A stretch of DNA of 64,000 nt from Riptortus pedestris (taxonomy: Eukaryota; Arthropoda; Insecta; Hemiptera; Alydidae): assembly GCA_019009955.1 (NCBI GenBank), contig CM032233.1:63713501-63777500 (forward strand), given 5' to 3'. The stretch's first letter is position 1. The number at the start of each line of letters is the position of its first letter. The translations under genes were made by a program, and so were the position numbers. The notes under the pieces are model-generated. The model did not search any database and was not told the DNA's origin. It saw nothing but the letters and a program-made list of their open reading frames with translations. This document shows positions 61,918 to 64,000 of this stretch, one piece after another.

Positions 61918-62057
61918 AAGCTGAGAGGCCTCCCCCCTTGTTTACTCTCTTTTAAGTCCAAAGGTTGACCCAGTCAACCTCTACTGCTCAGTCACAAGTT
62001 AGATTTTGTCGAAGAAACATATATCTATCGGTAATATTACAGTTCCTGTGCGCAAAA

Positions 62058-63873
62058 ATGAGTGAAAGTGATTCTTCTGATGGACAAAGAGGCAAGAAAA
62101 GGAAGGCTGACCCATCATCTTGGAAAGCCAATAGATTGAAAATTGCTCGACAGAAAGGTAAGCCTCCTTTTAATAGTAAAGGCAATTATGTCAGAGGCAA
62201 AGCTAGAGGGCCTGATTGTAAATGCAGGCGCCTTTGTATGATCACATTTTCCTCTGATGAGAAGAAAATTATTTTGTCTAGATTGTACGACGGGAAGCCA
62301 AAAAATGAAAAGGATACTTTTTTACTTGGTCTCTGATTGAGTTAAAACCTATTATTCGACGCCGACCGAGAAATGAATCTAGTTCAAAACCAAAGAGTGC
62401 TAATTTTGCCTATTTTGCAATGCGTGAAAATTCAAGGGTGATTGTTTGTAAGCAAGCATTCATGTCCTTACATGCAGTAACTCACATTCAGGTCCAGCGA
62501 TTAACCACCCAACTCCTCCTTGGTAAATCTCCGAAAGATGGTAGAGGTTTACACAACAACAGGCCTAGTGCAATAAAACCTGATTTTATTGCATTGATGA
62601 AACAACATATAGAATCTTTCCCCACCAAGAAGTCACACTATGCTTCTAAAAGTGTTGAATATTTACCAAGTACTTTCAGTGTAAAAGTTATGCATGAACT
62701 TTTCATCAAAGAACATCCCATTTTAGAAGGAGTCATTAGATATGAGTATTACTTGAATTATTGTAATAGTAACTACCGCTTGAGATTTGGCCAACCCCAA
62801 GTGGACGTTTGCTCACAGTGTGAAGACTTAGCTACAAAATTAAAAGACCAGGACCTCAATGCTGTAGCAAAAAGAGCTTTTGCAGCTGAATTACTAGTGC
62901 ACAAACGTCGAGCAAGCAAGTTTTATAAGAAATTTAAGGAAGTTGAAGAAATGTGTAAAAATCGACAGGAGGTGTCCACGTTGTGTTTCGATTTCATGCA
63001 GAATTTGCCCTTACCACACATTCCTGTTCAGGAGGTCTTCTATTACCGTCAGTTATGGGTAAATATATTTGAGATCCACAACATTAAAGAGGGTTCAGGT
63101 AATTTTTACGTGTATCATGAAGGGCAAGGCCACAAAGGTCCGAATGAAGTGTGTTCGTTTCTCTATGATTATATATCTGCTAACATTCCAGAGACCATCA
63201 AGGAATTACACTTGTTTTCGGATTCGTGCCCCGGACAAAACTGGAATCATACCTTTGTGAGATTTTTAATGGAACTAGTAGCAACATCTGGACGGTTCGA
63301 AAAGGTTTACCACTACTTTCCAATACGTGGCCACTCGTATTTACCATGTGATCGTGATTTTGGAATCGTGAAACGGCACATTAAGAAGCAGGACCGCGTA
63401 TACCTACCACAACAATATGAAGAAATGATCAAACTCAGCAGAAAGAAAAACCCCTTTTCTCTGTAAAACCTGTTACTTACGACTTCTTCACTGACTTTAA
63501 AGATTGGTGGCCATCCGTTTATAAAAAAACATCAAAATCAATAACTGATACAATTATTGCAAGTGGATCCAACAAAACTTTTGCCATTTCTGAGTATAGG
63601 GGATTCGAATACGATGCCTCCTTGCCAGGGTATGTCAAAACATTCGACTTCATCAATGGACACACTTCTTCAATCTTTAAACTCGTGAAGAAGAATGTTT
63701 CACAAGATCTTCCTTTAAAGAAGGCTTACAATGAACCAATCGCAATAAATACTAAGAAGATTGCAGATGTTGTTAAGCTGATGAAATACATTACTCATCC
63801 CTACCTAGATTTCTACCAGAACATCCAAGATTGGAAGTCTACTGAAGAACAAGAAAAGGAAGAAAATGATTAA
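62058..63873 (+). pseudogene. DUF7869-type RNase-H-like transposase-derived gene, two frame changes
   Basis: The ATG at 62058 (context CAAAAATGA) opens a frame MSESDSSDGQRGKKRKADP, with a basic stretch and GPDCKCRRLCMITFSSDEK, to a stop at 62334. The protein continues in the -1 frame (TWSLIELKPIIRRRPRNES, NSRVIVCKQAFM, GRGLHNNRPSAIKPD, SHYASKSVEYL, VDVCSQCEDL) to 63466. A second -1 step near 63456-63463 leads to KPVTYDFFTDFKDWW and a stop at 63871-63873, about 604 codons in all. Candidate catalytic Asp residues are in CFDFMQNLPLP (62990), LFSDSCPGQNWN (63221) and HSYLPCDRDFG (63350/63356). This D...D...D pattern with SDxCxGQNxN is how I recognise the widespread DUF7869 family of arthropod transposon-like proteins; linking it to a named superfamily is beyond what I can support. 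The good preservation of motifs suggests recent decay, sequencing indels, or real frameshifting. AATAAA follows at about 63960. Confidence 0.7.
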
Positions 63874-64000
63874 TCTTAGACCTTGGAGTATTTTGATGAT
63901 TTACCATTACTTTTTTACTAATTTTCTTGCTAATTTTTTTTCAATTGAATTTTGTTGAGAATAAAAACATAACAAGTCCAGTCATTTATTTTTTAACCTT

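Overview
This is a eukaryotic, almost certainly animal, AT-rich window dominated by transposable-element remains and long (TA)n microsatellites. I see no prokaryotic operons, rRNA, tRNA or CRISPR. The element mix points to an arthropod genome: Helentron-like non-autonomous elements with an internal microsatellite, a Penelope-type GIY-YIG endonuclease, piggyBac, hAT and pogo/Tigger remnants, and several decayed non-LTR reverse transcriptases. Insect versus crustacean cannot be settled from sequence alone.

Only one convincing host gene is present: a two-exon gene at 57200-59737 encoding a 113-residue single-pass membrane protein, with consensus splice sites. Its 2.2-kb intron carries an antisense reverse-transcriptase relic and a Helentron-like tail. 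The right end (62058-63873) holds a nearly full-length RNase-H-like (DUF7869-type) transposase-derived gene. It is broken by two frame changes, the first lying exactly on a T TTT TTA slippery heptamer. A decayed exon-like segment ending at a GTAAGT donor lies at 25470-25692.

Two interspersed families make up much of the left 40 kb. Family 1 (about 18 copies or fragments) runs from GTCCGTCACGCAGGGGCTGC to a palindrome followed by TGCTAA, has subterminal inverted repeats and usually a (TA)n tract in the middle. This is the architecture of Helentron-derived HINE/DINE-1-like elements. Family 2 begins CTAGCTCAGATACCCGGCTT, contains about 298-bp tandem units and ends with an insect non-LTR-like tail. 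It sits in TA tracts, several times inside the TA tract of a family-1 copy.

Layout: 1-7.9 kb family-1 copies, a retroelement C-terminus and microsatellites; 8.5-11.6 kb a family-1 copy split by a 1.8-kb family-2 copy; 11.6-13.4 kb a Penelope-like 3' part split by a retroposon with a 9-bp target duplication; 13.4-16.3 kb family-1 fragments; 16.3-23.8 kb mostly unrecognised, with a 1.5-kb element bearing 136-bp inverted repeats; 23.8-31.2 kb family 1, family 2 and piggyBac; 31.2-32.8 kb LINE relics; 34.9-37.8 kb a nest of family-1 copies with a pogo-like end; 41.8-48.4 kb a duplicated segment flanking a 548-bp hAT relic; 49.1-49.8 kb a foldback element; 51.3-52.0 kb a reverse-transcriptase relic; 57-60 kb the host gene; 62-64 kb the transposase-derived gene.
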